From positions 17,980,001-18,044,000 of the forward strand of contig OU612075.1 of NCBI GenBank assembly GCA_914767715.1: DNA of 64,000 bases, in the 5' to 3' direction. The stretch comes from Membranipora membranacea (lineage: Eukaryota; Bryozoa; Gymnolaemata; Cheilostomatida; Membraniporidae). Shown in pieces: positions 11,330-22,279 of the stretch; the stretch's first letter is position 1; the number at the start of each line of letters is the position of its first letter. Below the pieces are notes generated by a model. It had not been told where the DNA came from. It searched no databases and worked only from the letters and a program-made list of their open reading frames with translations. The position numbers and the translations under genes are program-made.

Positions 11330-14300
11330 TTGTAACACCTCGCTTTTGAGGTCCATAAACTGCATTCATGCCAGAATAAAAATAATCTCATGTCGTTTAC
11401 TTAAGCTGATAGCTGCAGCTCTTTAGCTTTTGACTCCCATCAATCGGATTTTAACTTTCATGTATATTGCTGCAGCTTGCTCTTTGCCTATGTTGGTTGA
11501 GCCTTGGTCTGTCTCGTATGTCCTGGGTCACTGTTGTTGAACAAATCATGGTGTTTCTTTTTTTATCTCTCTAGTACAGCAATAGCTGTCAGGTTTACTA
11601 TGCTCTTGAGTTCGTTCCGTGAACCTTTTTTCAATATCAAATAAAATAAGGGTGATATAATTCAAATGCCATTTGAAAATTATTTGGACAGAGATGACAA
11701 CCAACAAATTTGAATGCTGGGCTTGTTGAGGCTGTTACCATGTTGTCTTTGTTTTATTTTCTTGAGCCTTGTAATTACCTTTTCTTTTTTTAAACGTTTA
11801 TTGACAAGCAATCTTCAACATTAAAATGACGTTCTTCTGAGTGTGCCAAGATAATTGAACCATAATATCTCATTATGGTAAAGCTAATTGGCCGTTGGCC
11901 GATCTAGCGGCCCATACCGCCAAGGATTGGGGTAGAGGCAGATGGATGAGGCATTTACACTAAATTTCACATTTTTCAGCATTGAAGTTGCCGGCTGTAG
12001 AAAACCAATATTGAATGAAGTTAGGAATTACCTTTCCTAACCTAAATTTCACAAAGGGTAAGGCAGCTCCCTAAATGACTGACAACGCAGTCAAGGAATG
12101 ATGAGTGATAGCGAATATCATTATGTTATGAAGAAGTTTCCTCCAACCTATATTAGTCATTACACAATGAGCAGAGTGTTTCTCACATTGGTCTGGATAT
12201 ATGTGTTGTCTTTAACAAAGCCAAAATACCGTATTATTTTTATTGTTTATGAGAGAATCAAAGTTATCAGTACAGTTTGCAAGTGACTTCTTGGAGGATA
12301 TTTATACTCTATCACCAAAAAAACAGTTCTGCACAGGGTCTCAGTCCAAAGGCTCTCATCTAACTTATTCAGGTTCATGAGTTTAGGAAAAACAGTTTGT
12401 GTATGTTATTATTTGACATTTGCCCTTTCATAGAATAATCAAGTGCTTCTAAAAAGTGAATAAATCTCATCCTTGAATGACTCCTTCAAAATTCATGGCA
12501 AGAATTACATACTATTGATCTACTACCAAACTTTGTCGTTCAACATATCTTAATGAACATTTCAATTCAAACGAGCATAGATTTTAAAAATTTGACCAAT
12601 ATAGTTGACAGCCTCTACACGATTCACTAACGTGATATATCGCTTTTTTCAGTTTCTCAGGAACTAGTCGTCCCTTCTCAAAAATTCCTTCACTGAAATG
12701 TGGCTAGAAGTCTGACTTAAGTTTAATATCACAAATTACTTTAAACCACATATTTCTAACTTGATTAATTGCATGTTAACTAAAACACATTGAAATCATA
12801 CAGGCAGCAATGGGCAAAATGATGCAGTAAATTACGTTATGCAAGAGTGTGATGAAAATCTATGCAGTATTAAATGCAAAGCACGTTGTGTTCAACAATG
12901 GATCACCTTTTGTGGGTGATTGTTGAGCATTGAGAAAGAAATATTTATGCGCATAACTTCTCTACTATTGATTTTATTATCAAACACCACGATCGAAACC
13001 TCGGAAATACTCTCTTGTTTAATGAAAGCTGGTGTTAGTCCGGTGGCAGCCCCTGCCTATCTTGTCACTTCCATTTGCACTTTTGGATGGATAAGGTTTG
13101 TCAGTTGTTTCTGGTACAGTTTTTCACGCTGATCGCAATGATAACAATTTACCTTACACTAAGTTGCACGATGGGCCGCTAATAGCCAAAAACACTGCCG
13201 GTAAAAGGGAAAGTGATAAAAAAATGATGATATGTTTTCAAAACATCCAAAATCTGAAATAGCATGTCATAATTAGTGGATCTACAACTTTACATGGGTC
13301 TGCTATCATAAAATGCTGAGAGTCTGCCAACAAAGGTTGCAATACCCCTTTTATCACCTGTCTATAACTATTTAACTATAACTATGTGACAAAAGAAAGC
13401 ACCAGTCAAGACAGGGTTTATTTTGGTGAAAAAAATCGACCAATTCCTAGAGTCAAAGAGTTTTAGACTCATAACTGGCACATCATATTTTTTTTATTAT
13501 AAGTTATCAGCATTGAGCTAGTTAAGGGAACGAGGGAAGTGGCATAAATGTCTCTCTTGGGCAGCAATTGGCACATCTCACTGACAACATCAAATGCATT
13601 AGCTTACGATGTGTGAATTAAAAGGTTGTGTTTTGTCAAGCCATAGGGTGGAAAACATTATTTTGTTATAATGTTTTAACGATGGTTGATTAAACAGTTG
13701 ATTAAAATCAAGTTGACATATCACACGCCACATCCCAAAGCATGAGCGGCAAAATATTAGATGGCTTAGGGGCAAGGCTGCAGTATCTGCGCCAGGTTGC
13801 TCTCTGTTTAATGTTACAAGGATAGCCTCTATGGAGCCGCTGCATTTATTGCACCCAGCACTTACAATATCTTATTGTACTGACAAAAGTAATGATACAA
13901 ATGGTTTTTTTGCTCAAAGATTGTAGGCATTGGGAGGTCCCTGGGAGTAGAGCTAAAAATTGATCTGTAAACAGAAGTGCTGACTTTATTTGTTAGCAAA
14001 CCTCTTATTTGTGAATCCCTCCTTCAGGATGACGAATTGGTTAAGGTAACATAGCTTCATTCTATATTACAAGCCGGTTTTTGTTTTCTCCTGAAAGACT
14101 GTTAGTGTCTTGTAACACTCAATTATATTCTTCTAGCCGTGTTAAAATGTTCCCAAGGAGTTGCAAGACACTAGGTATTTTAGGAGCAGAAACAACAACA
14201 GAAAAAACTCAATTTCCAGCTTGTTAATAAACCCATTGCGATGATGTTAGCTCCGCTCTTCAGCCATCCCAGAGGAGGGATTCCCAAATAAAACTTTTCT

Positions 14301-14490
14301 TACAAGTAAAGTCATCACTTCATTATTCCTCACAAGATGGTCACAGAGGTGTAAAAAGACATGGGGCATCCACATTTATTAGGTTTGAAGAAATCTAAGG
14401 GGCATCCAATATCGATTCGATGTTGCACCATGACGTCATAACATTGCACATATTTACACAACTTTGTGTGTTGACTTTTTTTGATTAGAT
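11330..14490. other. Gene-free, AT-rich stretch
   Basis: Only short chance ORFs occur here (for example 12098-12286 and 12920-13132), without splice context or recognisable motifs. Near 14090-14190 two imperfect inverted arms of about 28 bases (around agtgtcttgtaac and gttgcaagacact) could be a small foldback element. Confidence 0.5.
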
Positions 14491-14599
14491 TAAGAAGATG
14501 GAGCAACCCCAAAAAAGAATTCGGTGAGGCATGACCTCAATGTCTATCGAATTAAGACAACAACAATGCACATGCTTAGATACAACATACAATGGTGCG

Positions 14600-17500
14600 C
14601 GTACCACTGCACAACACACAGGTCTTCAGCTAGAAACCATGAGTCAAACGCTGTTTCGAGGCCTTCTCTAGTACAACCTCCTCATGGCCGGCCCCAGCAG
14701 CATGAAGCCACCCCTGTGTGTTGCTGAGCATCTCAATCAATCTCATCGATCCCTCAGTGCATTTTGTAAGTTTCGGTGGTTTGACATAATTGGTGTGTTT
14801 ACGCTGTTGCGCAACCAGGGAGGCTGCCAACTCTTCATTGTTTCAGTGCAACAATGTTTGCCCCATCACTCTCATGCTTATACTCTAAGCCAAACCAGTG
14901 CAGGGAGGTTTGCTTTCCATCAACTCATCGGCGCAAAGTCGCTATCGTCAAGGCACCCGCCCCTCGTGCCACTCGTTCACTACTCAAATTCACCACATTG
15001 AGCATAGTACAACTCATACACAAGTCAGAGAGATGACTTGTTTGCGCTACAGCCAGTGGGCTGACTGTGATTTCCGGTCTCGCTCTGCCTGCCTGCCTTT
15101 TATGCGAGGGCCACGCTTTTAATCCTATGTTTGTAAAACCTTAGATCTAACTCAGACTCACTTTGATTTTCACTCTGCAGAGATTAAACTACTTTAATTT
15201 GAGTATTAAAGGCATAATCTTGCTTAGCCTTCTACCCCAAGCAATTTGCTTATCATCACTTAATCCCCTCATTCTAATCCTTACAAGGATTATAACAAAA
15301 GGAATTAAATGCTGGCCAACTCCACAAAACAAAGTGAGTGTGTTAAACCCCAGCTTACAAGTAATAGGATTACTTAGCTTTTGTCTTCACACAGTGCTGT
15401 TGCCATATCCATGCAGATGCGCTTTCTGCCTCATGTACTATGTTTTTTGTGGCTTGTTTGAGTGCTCTTCCTGAAAGCCCAACTCTAGTCAGAAATTTGG
15501 TAGCTGATCTAGCCATGAATCCACGGCAGCCAACTTCCACTGCGAATAATTCGCAATTCCAACCTTTGTCTTGGCATTGTGTGACCAGATCTTCGTATCT
15601 TGTCAGTTTTCTCTCATGCGCATATGAGAGATTTTCTTCCCAAGGCACCGTCAATTCCATCAGTATTAGTGCTTTTTCTTTGTCAGACCAAACAATTAAG
15701 TCTGGTCTTTGGTTCGTGATCACAATATGCTGTGGCATGCTGAGCTGCTCTGTGAGGTCGCATCTCACCTGCCATTCTCCGCTGTTCATCAATCCCTTTT
15801 TGCGCAAAATCTTTTCAAGCGCTTCACCACCAGCATTAGCATATTCACACTTCTCCGTGACATATTTACACAACACTTTCAGGACTTGTTTATGCCTATA
15901 CGTGTATCTTCCCAGGCTCTGTTGGCAATTCGACAGTATATGTCGAAGTGTGCCCTTAGCCGAGCACTCGGCGCATTTCGAGTTCTCGGTCAAATTCCAG
16001 CGTTCCAGGTTTGCCGGGGTTGGTAGTTGATCATAAGCTGCACCAACCAGAAAGCTGATCCTTTGTGGCTCCATCGACCACAATTCTGTCCATTTGAGCT
16101 GACGCTGCTCAACAGACTCCCAACAAGTCCACCTGCCTTGTTGGGCTTGGCCTACAGCTTGTGTCTGGCGGCGCTCCTCTTCCATCTTGCGCACCTCATC
16201 AACTACCATCTCCCGTCTAACCTTTGGGCTTTCCTTTGAGAACCACCGGTTTGCTTCCCAGCCGATGCCATGACGTGCAGTTGTCACAGCACCCACAATC
16301 TCACTTATCTCCAGTCGAGATTTGGCATCTCTGACAGTCTCTGTGACAGACCATTTTTTACCAGTGTCAAGTGTTGGAGCACATTCCCTTATCACCTGGT
16401 CTGGTGACTCGTTCAACATCATATCCAGTCTCGCCTTTGATGTTTTGTACTCTTCCACAAGCGATTTAATAGGTAGTGAAAGAGTAAACGAACTGGCATA
16501 CAGTGCATTAGTGTTGAAGCTCCTTGGAACTCCAAGCCACTTACGCATGTGCTTGTTAATCATTTGCTCCATTCTCTCAACTGGTGTTAGCGGAATATCA
16601 TAAACTGTCAGAGGCCACAGAATTCGAGGCATGAGTGCAAAGTTGAGAATCCAGGCTTTGTATTTGCCAGACAGACCACATTTTTCAATCGCGTCCAGCC
16701 CTGTAATGAGTTGCTTTTTCACCTCGTTTCCGCGAAACCTGTCTGTGATCGGTAAACTATACCATCTTCCTAAGCTCTTCACAGGCTGCTCTGCAAGCGT
16801 GGGAATACGCTCTGTTCCTATGAAGTAGGTATTTGGTACAGGTTTGCCTTTACACAAAGACAGGGACCGGCTCTTGCTAGGTTTGAATCGCATCGCACAT
16901 CTCTCTATCAACTCATGCAGTCTATCGATTGAAGCTACAACCTGGGCCTTATCTGGTGATATTATTGTAATATTGTCCATAAAGGCCCTCATCGGCGGTA
17001 GTATCTGGTTATTCGCAACCTGGATCCCATTCACACTGCCTTGTGAATTCCGTATAACTATCTCCATCACCATAACGAATAGCAAAGGTGATATAGCACA
17101 TCCCATAGGGATGCCTACTGCCAGCTCTTGCCAGCTCGTGGTAAAGTTCTTAGTAGTGAATCGCATTTTGAACTTTTTATAGTAGCGCTCAACCATAACC
17201 CTTAGCCTGTCGGGCACCCAGAAGTGTGATAGTGCGAGGTCAATTATGCTGTGCGGTACAGAACCATAGGCATTCGCCAAATCCAACCAGATTACCTCAA
17301 GGTTCGATTTTACTTGTTTAGCAGACTTTATTGCTGACCAAATCATGCTCACATGCTCAAGACACCCAGGGAATCCTGGGATGCCTGCCTTCTGAACTGA
17401 TGGATCAATGAATCCATTGTTCATAAGATAATCTGTGAGGCGTTTTGCCAGAACGCTGAAGAATATCTTGCCTTCTACATTTAGCAGTGATATTGGTCTA

Positions 17501-18700
17501 AACTGCCCTAGGTCCTCCGCCTTATCCTCTTTCGGTATATACACACCATTCGCACAACACCACTCATCTGGGATCTTGCCAGACTTCCAGATTTGGTCGA
17601 GCACTTTTGTCAAGATCTCCAGTATGCCTGGACATTTCTTGTATAGCTTATAACTGATGCCATTAATTCCTGGAGCACTTTTGGCACGTGCCTTGGTAAC
17701 TACATGTGCAACTTCTCCAAGCTTGATATCACCCATCTCAAAACTGAAACCTGGAGATGTTGGACGTTTAAGCCCAGCAATATCAGTGTTCACCTCGCTC
17801 TTGTTACCGTACACTTTTGCCAAGTGTGCCTCAACTTCTGCCTGACTAGCCTTGAGCTCGCCGCTCTTACTCTGCTCAAACAACTTCTTGGCAAATCCGT
17901 ATGGATTTTTCATGAAATTGTTCAAGTTCTTTCGCTTCAACTTCCTCTTCTTCCTCAAGGCCTCAGCTCTGGCTAGCCTTCTTATTCGTTCCTTGGCATC
18001 ATTAAGCAATACAGAAAGCCCATGCCTTTCTGACTCAGCGCAATTTCTCATTCTCTCTCTCAGCGCGCGTTGCTGAGTTCTCAGTTTGCCTTTCTCATAT
18101 TGGCGTCTATTTGGTATTTTGGTGCACTGAGTTCCACCTCGTTTCGCAACTAAGCCAAACTTCTCCTCACAAATTGAAAAGAGGATAGCAGGCAGTTGTT
18201 TGGCCTTTTTCTCACCGCTTCCAGTCAATGCAGAGTTGAGAGCAACAACTGCATATTCGTCAAGCTCACGCCAAGTCTTGACACTGCTCATCTTTGGCCA
18301 CTCAACCTCCTGCCTTTCACAACCGCTCCCATGATGCTCGGTGGGTGTTTGAGAATTGGTTGTCTGCCCACTGTGGTTTTCAACCTGGGGCAGTGTACCA
18401 TCCGTCTTAGGTGCAGAGTTATCTACACTGCGGTTCTCTAACACCACTTCGCATCCCTTCTTAGTTCTGTGTATTTTCATACCACGCTCAGTTTTGAAAC
18501 CCCTCTGGCATACGCAAGTCCATGGCATTTCCGAGTTCGTTATAACAGATTAAAATCTTAGGGCAAGTCAATGTGAAAAAAACCGTGAGATTCACAAAGG
18601 TGAACACCGGGGGAGCCCCCTCTGGGTTTATAATTTTAACTTCAAAACTACACAAAATTGAACATTGCCTTGACTGTATCATAGCATCCAATTTTTAACT
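14600..18700 (-). mobile_element. R2-like (restriction-like-endonuclease) non-LTR retrotransposon, approximate limits
   Basis: The element is defined by its single long ORF at 15370-18528. The region left of the stop (about 14600-15369) is its likely 3' untranslated part, because no other coding signal is visible. The right limit is set loosely beyond the TAA at 18550-18552 that precedes the start codon in frame. I could not identify poly-A, a target duplication or a known insertion site, so the ends are estimates. Confidence 0.55.
15370..18528 (-). CDS. R2-like retrotransposon protein: zinc finger, reverse transcriptase, restriction-like endonuclease (1052 aa)
   Basis: This would be the single polyprotein of a non-LTR retrotransposon, which nicks target DNA and reverse-transcribes its RNA onto it. 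Residues 5-26 form a short zinc finger (C-x-C-x12-H-x5-C), usual for R2/HERO/NeSL-type N-termini. The RT spans about 275-600, with KSAPGINGISYKLYK, FRPISLLNVEGKIF, VIWLDLANAYGSV (motif A) and GIPMGCAISPLLF (motif B). Motif C reads AFMDNITII: D518 is present, but the next residue is N519 where functional RTs have Asp. A zinc knuckle (CAECSAKGTLRHILSNC) lies near 850, and a PD-(D/E)xK-like endonuclease near 941-965 (RPDLIVWSD, then LILMELTVPWEE). ATG at 18528 is used because an in-frame TAA lies 21 bases upstream. No frameshift or stop interrupts 1052 codons, so the copy is young or the ORF was kept. With N519 it is probably inactive for reverse transcription. Confidence 0.9.
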   Translation of the reverse strand: MPWTCVCQRGFKTERGMKIHRTKKGCEVVLENRSVDNSAPKTDGTLPQVENHSGQTTNSQTPTEHHGSGCERQEVEWPKMSSVKTWRELDEYAVVALNSALTGSGEKKAKQLPAILFSICEEKFGLVAKRGGTQCTKIPNRRQYEKGKLRTQQRALRERMRNCAESERHGLSVLLNDAKERIRRLARAEALRKKRKLKRKNLNNFMKNPYGFAKKLFEQSKSGELKASQAEVEAHLAKVYGNKSEVNTDIAGLKRPTSPGFSFEMGDIKLGEVAHVVTKARAKSAPGINGISYKLYKKCPGILEILTKVLDQIWKSGKIPDEWCCANGVYIPKEDKAEDLGQFRPISLLNVEGKIFFSVLAKRLTDYLMNNGFIDPSVQKAGIPGFPGCLEHVSMIWSAIKSAKQVKSNLEVIWLDLANAYGSVPHSIIDLALSHFWVPDRLRVMVERYYKKFKMRFTTKNFTTSWQELAVGIPMGCAISPLLFVMVMEIVIRNSQGSVNGIQVANNQILPPMRAFMDNITIISPDKAQVVASIDRLHELIERCAMRFKPSKSRSLSLCKGKPVPNTYFIGTERIPTLAEQPVKSLGRWYSLPITDRFRGNEVKKQLITGLDAIEKCGLSGKYKAWILNFALMPRILWPLTVYDIPLTPVERMEQMINKHMRKWLGVPRSFNTNALYASSFTLSLPIKSLVEEYKTSKARLDMMLNESPDQVIRECAPTLDTGKKWSVTETVRDAKSRLEISEIVGAVTTARHGIGWEANRWFSKESPKVRREMVVDEVRKMEEERRQTQAVGQAQQGRWTCWESVEQRQLKWTELWSMEPQRISFLVGAAYDQLPTPANLERWNLTENSKCAECSAKGTLRHILSNCQQSLGRYTYRHKQVLKVLCKYVTEKCEYANAGGEALEKILRKKGLMNSGEWQVRCDLTEQLSMPQHIVITNQRPDLIVWSDKEKALILMELTVPWEENLSYAHERKLTRYEDLVTQCQDKGWNCELFAVEVGCRGFMARSATKFLTRVGLSGRALKQATKNIVHEAESASAWIWQQHCVKTKAK

Positions 18701-18953
18701 ATTCCTGGCTTTGGCTGGTGCTTATCTTCCACCAAGACAATTGACTAGTTAAGTCTAGTTCATTGATCAAGGGAAGTTTAGGAGCGTCAGCAGAAATTTA
18801 TCAATTCTCACAATTTCATTTGGCCACCCTGGAGTAGTTTTGAAGTTAAACTCTCAATATAGGATGCAGGTGCCTTTTGTGTCATCCTTTAAGCACAATT
18901 CAGATGAACCATGGAGGATCCCACTACCTGGTAAAACCTCGGGCTGATATAGA

Positions 18954-18975
18954 GGGGTAACGAGTTACCCCTCCA
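18954..18975. repeat. Short hairpin, 10 bp arms
   Basis: gaggggtaac and gttacccctc form perfect arms around a 2-base loop. Function is unknown. Confidence 0.4.
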
Positions 18976-19384
18976 CTGATGCTGTTCAGTCTGACATTCA
19001 GGCTTATAACGCCTTCATACATACTGATCTGACTGGCTTTTATTGCCAATATGAACCATATAATTAATAATACTAGTAATGCCGCAATCAGAAATGCCAC
19101 AAAACTTCAGTGATGTGGATGAAATACACTCAGGTTGTCGATTGAGTTTATGATGGATGGCCAATTGGGAATGTCATTATAAGTGCAAATTGAAATGGCT
19201 GTCCTTTCCATACCACCTATGAGGTAGACAGCCTGAGTATCGTTGTCCTTTTATGTTGCAGAACTCAGAACAATTATTCTCAGTGAATACAGCCATAGAA
19301 TATAGTGCAACAAACATGTTATAATTGTGGTATATTTATATATTTTATTTATAAAAAAGGGGTCCTCCCAATGCTCCTCCATGG

Positions 19385-19480
19385 TTATTTTAATCTGGCC
19401 ACACCGGAATTTGAACTCGGGCCTCTCGCGCTGAGATCAAACACTCTCACCGCTCAGCCACGCTGGATCGCTGGAGCTTA
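19385..19480 (-). repeat. tRNA-like module (SINE-type)
   Basis: The reverse strand reads cgtggctgagcggtgagag (A-box-like), then gcgcgagaggcccgagttc and aaattccggtgtggcc (B-box-like T arm and acceptor side). The order and spacing match the tRNA-like sequence at 20279-20367. No clean anticodon stem can be drawn, so I call it a tRNA-derived repeat rather than a gene. Confidence 0.6.
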
Positions 19481-19619
19481 CAAAGCTCAGTGGGAAATAA
19501 TGCAGGTGTTTGCATTTAGTGATGTAGTGGGTGTAAGTGGTAATAAATGGGTACTGTAACAAAAGAAGTTAAACCACCACTAATAAAAGAGATGATATGT
19601 AAGTAAAATCTGTCTTCAC

Positions 19620-19690
19620 GAGATAGGTACTCGGGCCTCTAACGCTGTGTTCGAGCACACTAGCCACTACTAGGCCACGATTTTCACTGA
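19620..19690 (-). repeat. Worn tRNA-like module
   Basis: The reverse strand has cgtggcctagtagtggctag (A-box-like) and ttagaggcccgagtacc (degenerate B box). It is a weaker copy of the module at 19385-19480 and lies 140 bases from it. Confidence 0.4.
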
Positions 19691-20278
19691 TATAATGAAC
19701 TATATAATGAGGCAACCATCGCCCACTCAGTGAGACCTAGTCAATCTTGCTGAATGTCTTTTTGATTTTCCCTTACAGTGCAGAGAAGTTGATGACAAAT
19801 GCGAAAACACCAGACTGTCAACTCTGAATATGGCTTATCAACTAGCCGGGGGCGTTCAATTGAAAACTGCCAAAACCCTCTCCAACGGCTCCTACCAGGG
19901 TGAGCGAGAACTGCTGGAGGTCATGTGCCAAAGGGAGCTACAAATTATAAGAGTGATCTATTTGGGAACAAGGTCACCTAATCGAAAAACCAAGTGAGCG
20001 ATGAGTTACAGTGAAAAATTATCAATAAGTTGGCTCCTTTCCATTTGTCCAACTTAGCAGTGACGAACATTGTGGCTATAAGTTGCGCTTTGGCTTTCTG
20101 GTTGTGTAATTAAAAATTTGCCATGAGATATTCACTATGGTTCCATGGATCGATTATGTAAGGATTTCGGTAGTAATCGCCCCATGGAAATGGCATTAAA
20201 GTCAAATTCCGATTGTGACGAATGACTTTTTGGACGCGAATATCCAAACCATGTTTATTCAATCTTATTCCTAATTGG

Positions 20279-20367
20279 TGTCGTGGCTGAATGGTTAGCG
20301 CGCTTGCACACAATGCCTTCAAAGGATTTTACCGCGGGAGGCCGGGGTTCAAGTCTCGGCCGCGGCA
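20279..20367 (+). tRNA. tRNA-like sequence (Ser/Leu-type long form), probably a tRNA-derived module or pseudogene
   Basis: The acceptor strands tgtcgtg and cgcggca pair over 7 bp (with G-T pairs), the A box region is tggctgaatggttagcgcg, and the T arm is ccgggg-ttcaagt-ctcgg with a B-box-like core. At 89 bases it suits a tRNA with a long variable arm. I cannot draw a normal anticodon stem, so identity is not assigned. Its placement inside a TIR element and its relatives at 5.4, 19.4 and 42.6 kb argue for a mobile tRNA-derived module. Confidence 0.45.
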
Positions 20368-20396
20368 GATTCTTTTCATGTTTTTCCCATCATGGG

Positions 20397-20427
20397 AATG
20401 GTTAGAATCCACTGGATTCTAACCATT
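20397..20427. repeat. Perfect 15 bp-arm hairpin
   Basis: aatggttagaatcca and tggattctaaccatt are exact inverted repeats separated by one base. It lies just after the tRNA-like module inside the 339 bp TIR element, where it could form a stable RNA hairpin at the transcript end. Confidence 0.7.
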
Positions 20428-20479
20428 CGAAATTGGAGTGAACCACAAAATCGACCCATGGAACCATAGTGATTTATGT

Positions 20480-21310
20480 TTTTGAACAGGTGTATGTAGC
20501 TGCGTTTACACAATGGATGAAAGCCGCAGTATAATTATCAAAGGTTGTTCATGCCCAAAAACATATAAATAAAAATGTCAAGGTATTATGTAAAATTCAA
20601 AACGCATGTGTGAGGTTTTTTAAATCAACATCTGCACTTTGTGCGCAGTATAATCGAGTGGTTCAATGAAAAAAAATAAATACACAGGGGATCTCGGCTG
20701 TAATAGACATTTTCTAATTCTATTCATTGTTGGGACAACTAAATTCCTGAATTCCAACAAACAAGTTTTGCCTATGCAAAATCATAATTAAGTTACCTCT
20801 TTGTTAGTTTTGGAAACCGAAAATTTGTGAGAATTCAATTGGTGGAAGCAGTTTTGAAGTATTATCATTATCACTTATTAATGATAAGTGGTAGGTTATA
20901 ATCATTGGAAACGGATGTATTGAAATTCTCCTGTGTTTCAAAACAATAGCAATCCTAGCAGACCAACAAGCGATGTAGGCTTCAGCTCCACTTTTATTCA
21001 TCCATCCTAATTCAATGGTCTGGTATTCTTATGCAAAGTTACATTTGTACAGTGTTGAGCTTCTCCACAGGAGAATTTGCTGAGTTTTGTCACTATGCTG
21101 AGTTTTGTCACCTAACTAGCGGATATTATCAAACACAGATTGAAAACCAAATCCCTCAGAATGGTGGCCACCAATGCACCTAACCCTCTACTCTCCTTTG
21201 ACACGCTACCATATGGTCGCTTTTAGGTCTCTACACCACTGGTAAAGGTAAATATTATGGGCCTAACTGCTAACTTCTTGAGGCGCATCTGCCTGAGGAT
21301 TTGCTCAGAA
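20480..21310. other. Gene-free stretch
   Basis: AT-rich, with a small palindrome near 20868-20890 (cacttattaatgataagtg). No supported gene. Confidence 0.5.
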
Positions 21311-21321
21311 AATCAATTGCG

Positions 21322-22240
21322 GCAGAGTACCAATGTATTCACAAGACAGTAGCCAGTACGGAACAGGGAACCATTGAATGGCTTAATGAAAGGGAAAAGA
21401 GAGTAACTAGTTCCCACTTTGGAACCATCTGCAAGAGAAGGGTAATTTCATACCAATAATCTTTTTCACTGATGACATTAATCAGTACATGTGGGGTTTG
21501 TATGCTGTGTACATACTTGCCGCTCTGTTGAGCTCGGCTTTGACGATTCTATCTATATTCCATCCATATCGAAGCTATATACCAATGCTTATGTTATGCA
21601 CTACCATGTAAAATATTGTGATTACAATCAAATTGACAAGACTTCATGATGTATTTCTTCTGATATACGGACAGAAGACCCATCAAACTTTTAGTAAAGA
21701 GCCTTTTCTACTCAACATTCAATGGCAATGAGGCAGCAAGATATGGGCATGATATGGAGGCGAAAATCGAGGAGGATGTTAAGTTAAAGTATTCAGGGAA
21801 ACAGATTGATCACCCCTCACTGACTACAGATAGCAAACACAAATTTTTAGCTTGATCACCTGATGGCATCGCAAATCACAAAAGTGAAAACTTTTTACTA
21901 GAATACAAAGCTCCATACAGCCTGTTTTAATCAGAGAACGCAGCCAGTGAGGCAACTTTTTAACACGATCTGTAAACCCCCAACTTAACAAGAGACTCAA
22001 CTATATTTATCAGATACAAGGTCTTCTACACATTTTTAAACTACCATACTGTTTGCTAGTTGTTGCAGGCCATGAAGACTTTGCCTACATAAAGGTCCAG
22101 CGAGAAGAAGATTTTTGAGAGAGAGAATCTTTGATGAATTACGTGACTTTTTTTGGTGCAATTTTGCCAAAAATTGTATTTCCAATGAAATGCAGAGGTG
22201 GGTAGAGGAAGAGTTTGCTTTGTTCAAAATGATGTGATTA
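21322..22240 (+). pseudogene. YqaJ-type (lambda-exonuclease-like) nuclease gene, broken
   Basis: YqaJ domains are PD-(D/E)xK nucleases often found in animal transposon proteins. At 21322-21440 the frame reads AEYQCIHKTVASTEQ, EWLNEREKRVTSSHFGTICK, the usual domain start. After about 220 non-coding bases (an intron or insertion) it continues at 21668 with LLVKSLFYSTFNGNEAARYG, HKFLA-stop-SPDGIANHKS and FLLEYKAP, the catalytic D and ExK region. A frameshift follows near 21950, then LNYIYQIQGLLHIFKLPYCL and YIKVQREEDF. Several stops show that it is dead. A second, shorter copy lies at 47436-47745. Confidence 0.75.
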
Positions 22241-22279
22241 TTTAGTTGTATTATTTTTATTTGAAGAACCAAAACCTCA

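Larger units (their letters stand above)
20133..20471. mobile_element. 339 bp TIR element (MITE-like) carrying a tRNA-like module
   Basis: The ends are inverted repeats: cactatggttccatgg then atcga at the left, and tcgacccatggaaccatagtg at the right. ATT flanks both sides (20130-20132 and 20472-20474), a possible 3 bp target duplication. There is no coding capacity. Inside are a tRNA-like sequence (20279-20367) and a 31 bp near-perfect palindrome (20397-20427). It is probably a non-autonomous DNA element. Confidence 0.7.

Noticed and set aside
12098-13132. ORFs of 62 and 70 codons
   Set aside because: Short, AT-rich, no splice or motif support.
14630-14830. 66-codon minus ORF downstream of the R2-like ORF
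   Set aside because: No motif. More likely part of the element's 3' untranslated region.
15440-18553. Many plus-strand ORFs of 60-196 codons
   Set aside because: They lie opposite the 1052-codon R2-like ORF, which has clear domains.
20279-20367. A functional tRNA-Ser or tRNA-Leu gene
   Set aside because: The anticodon stem does not fold normally and the sequence lies inside a TIR element with relatives elsewhere.
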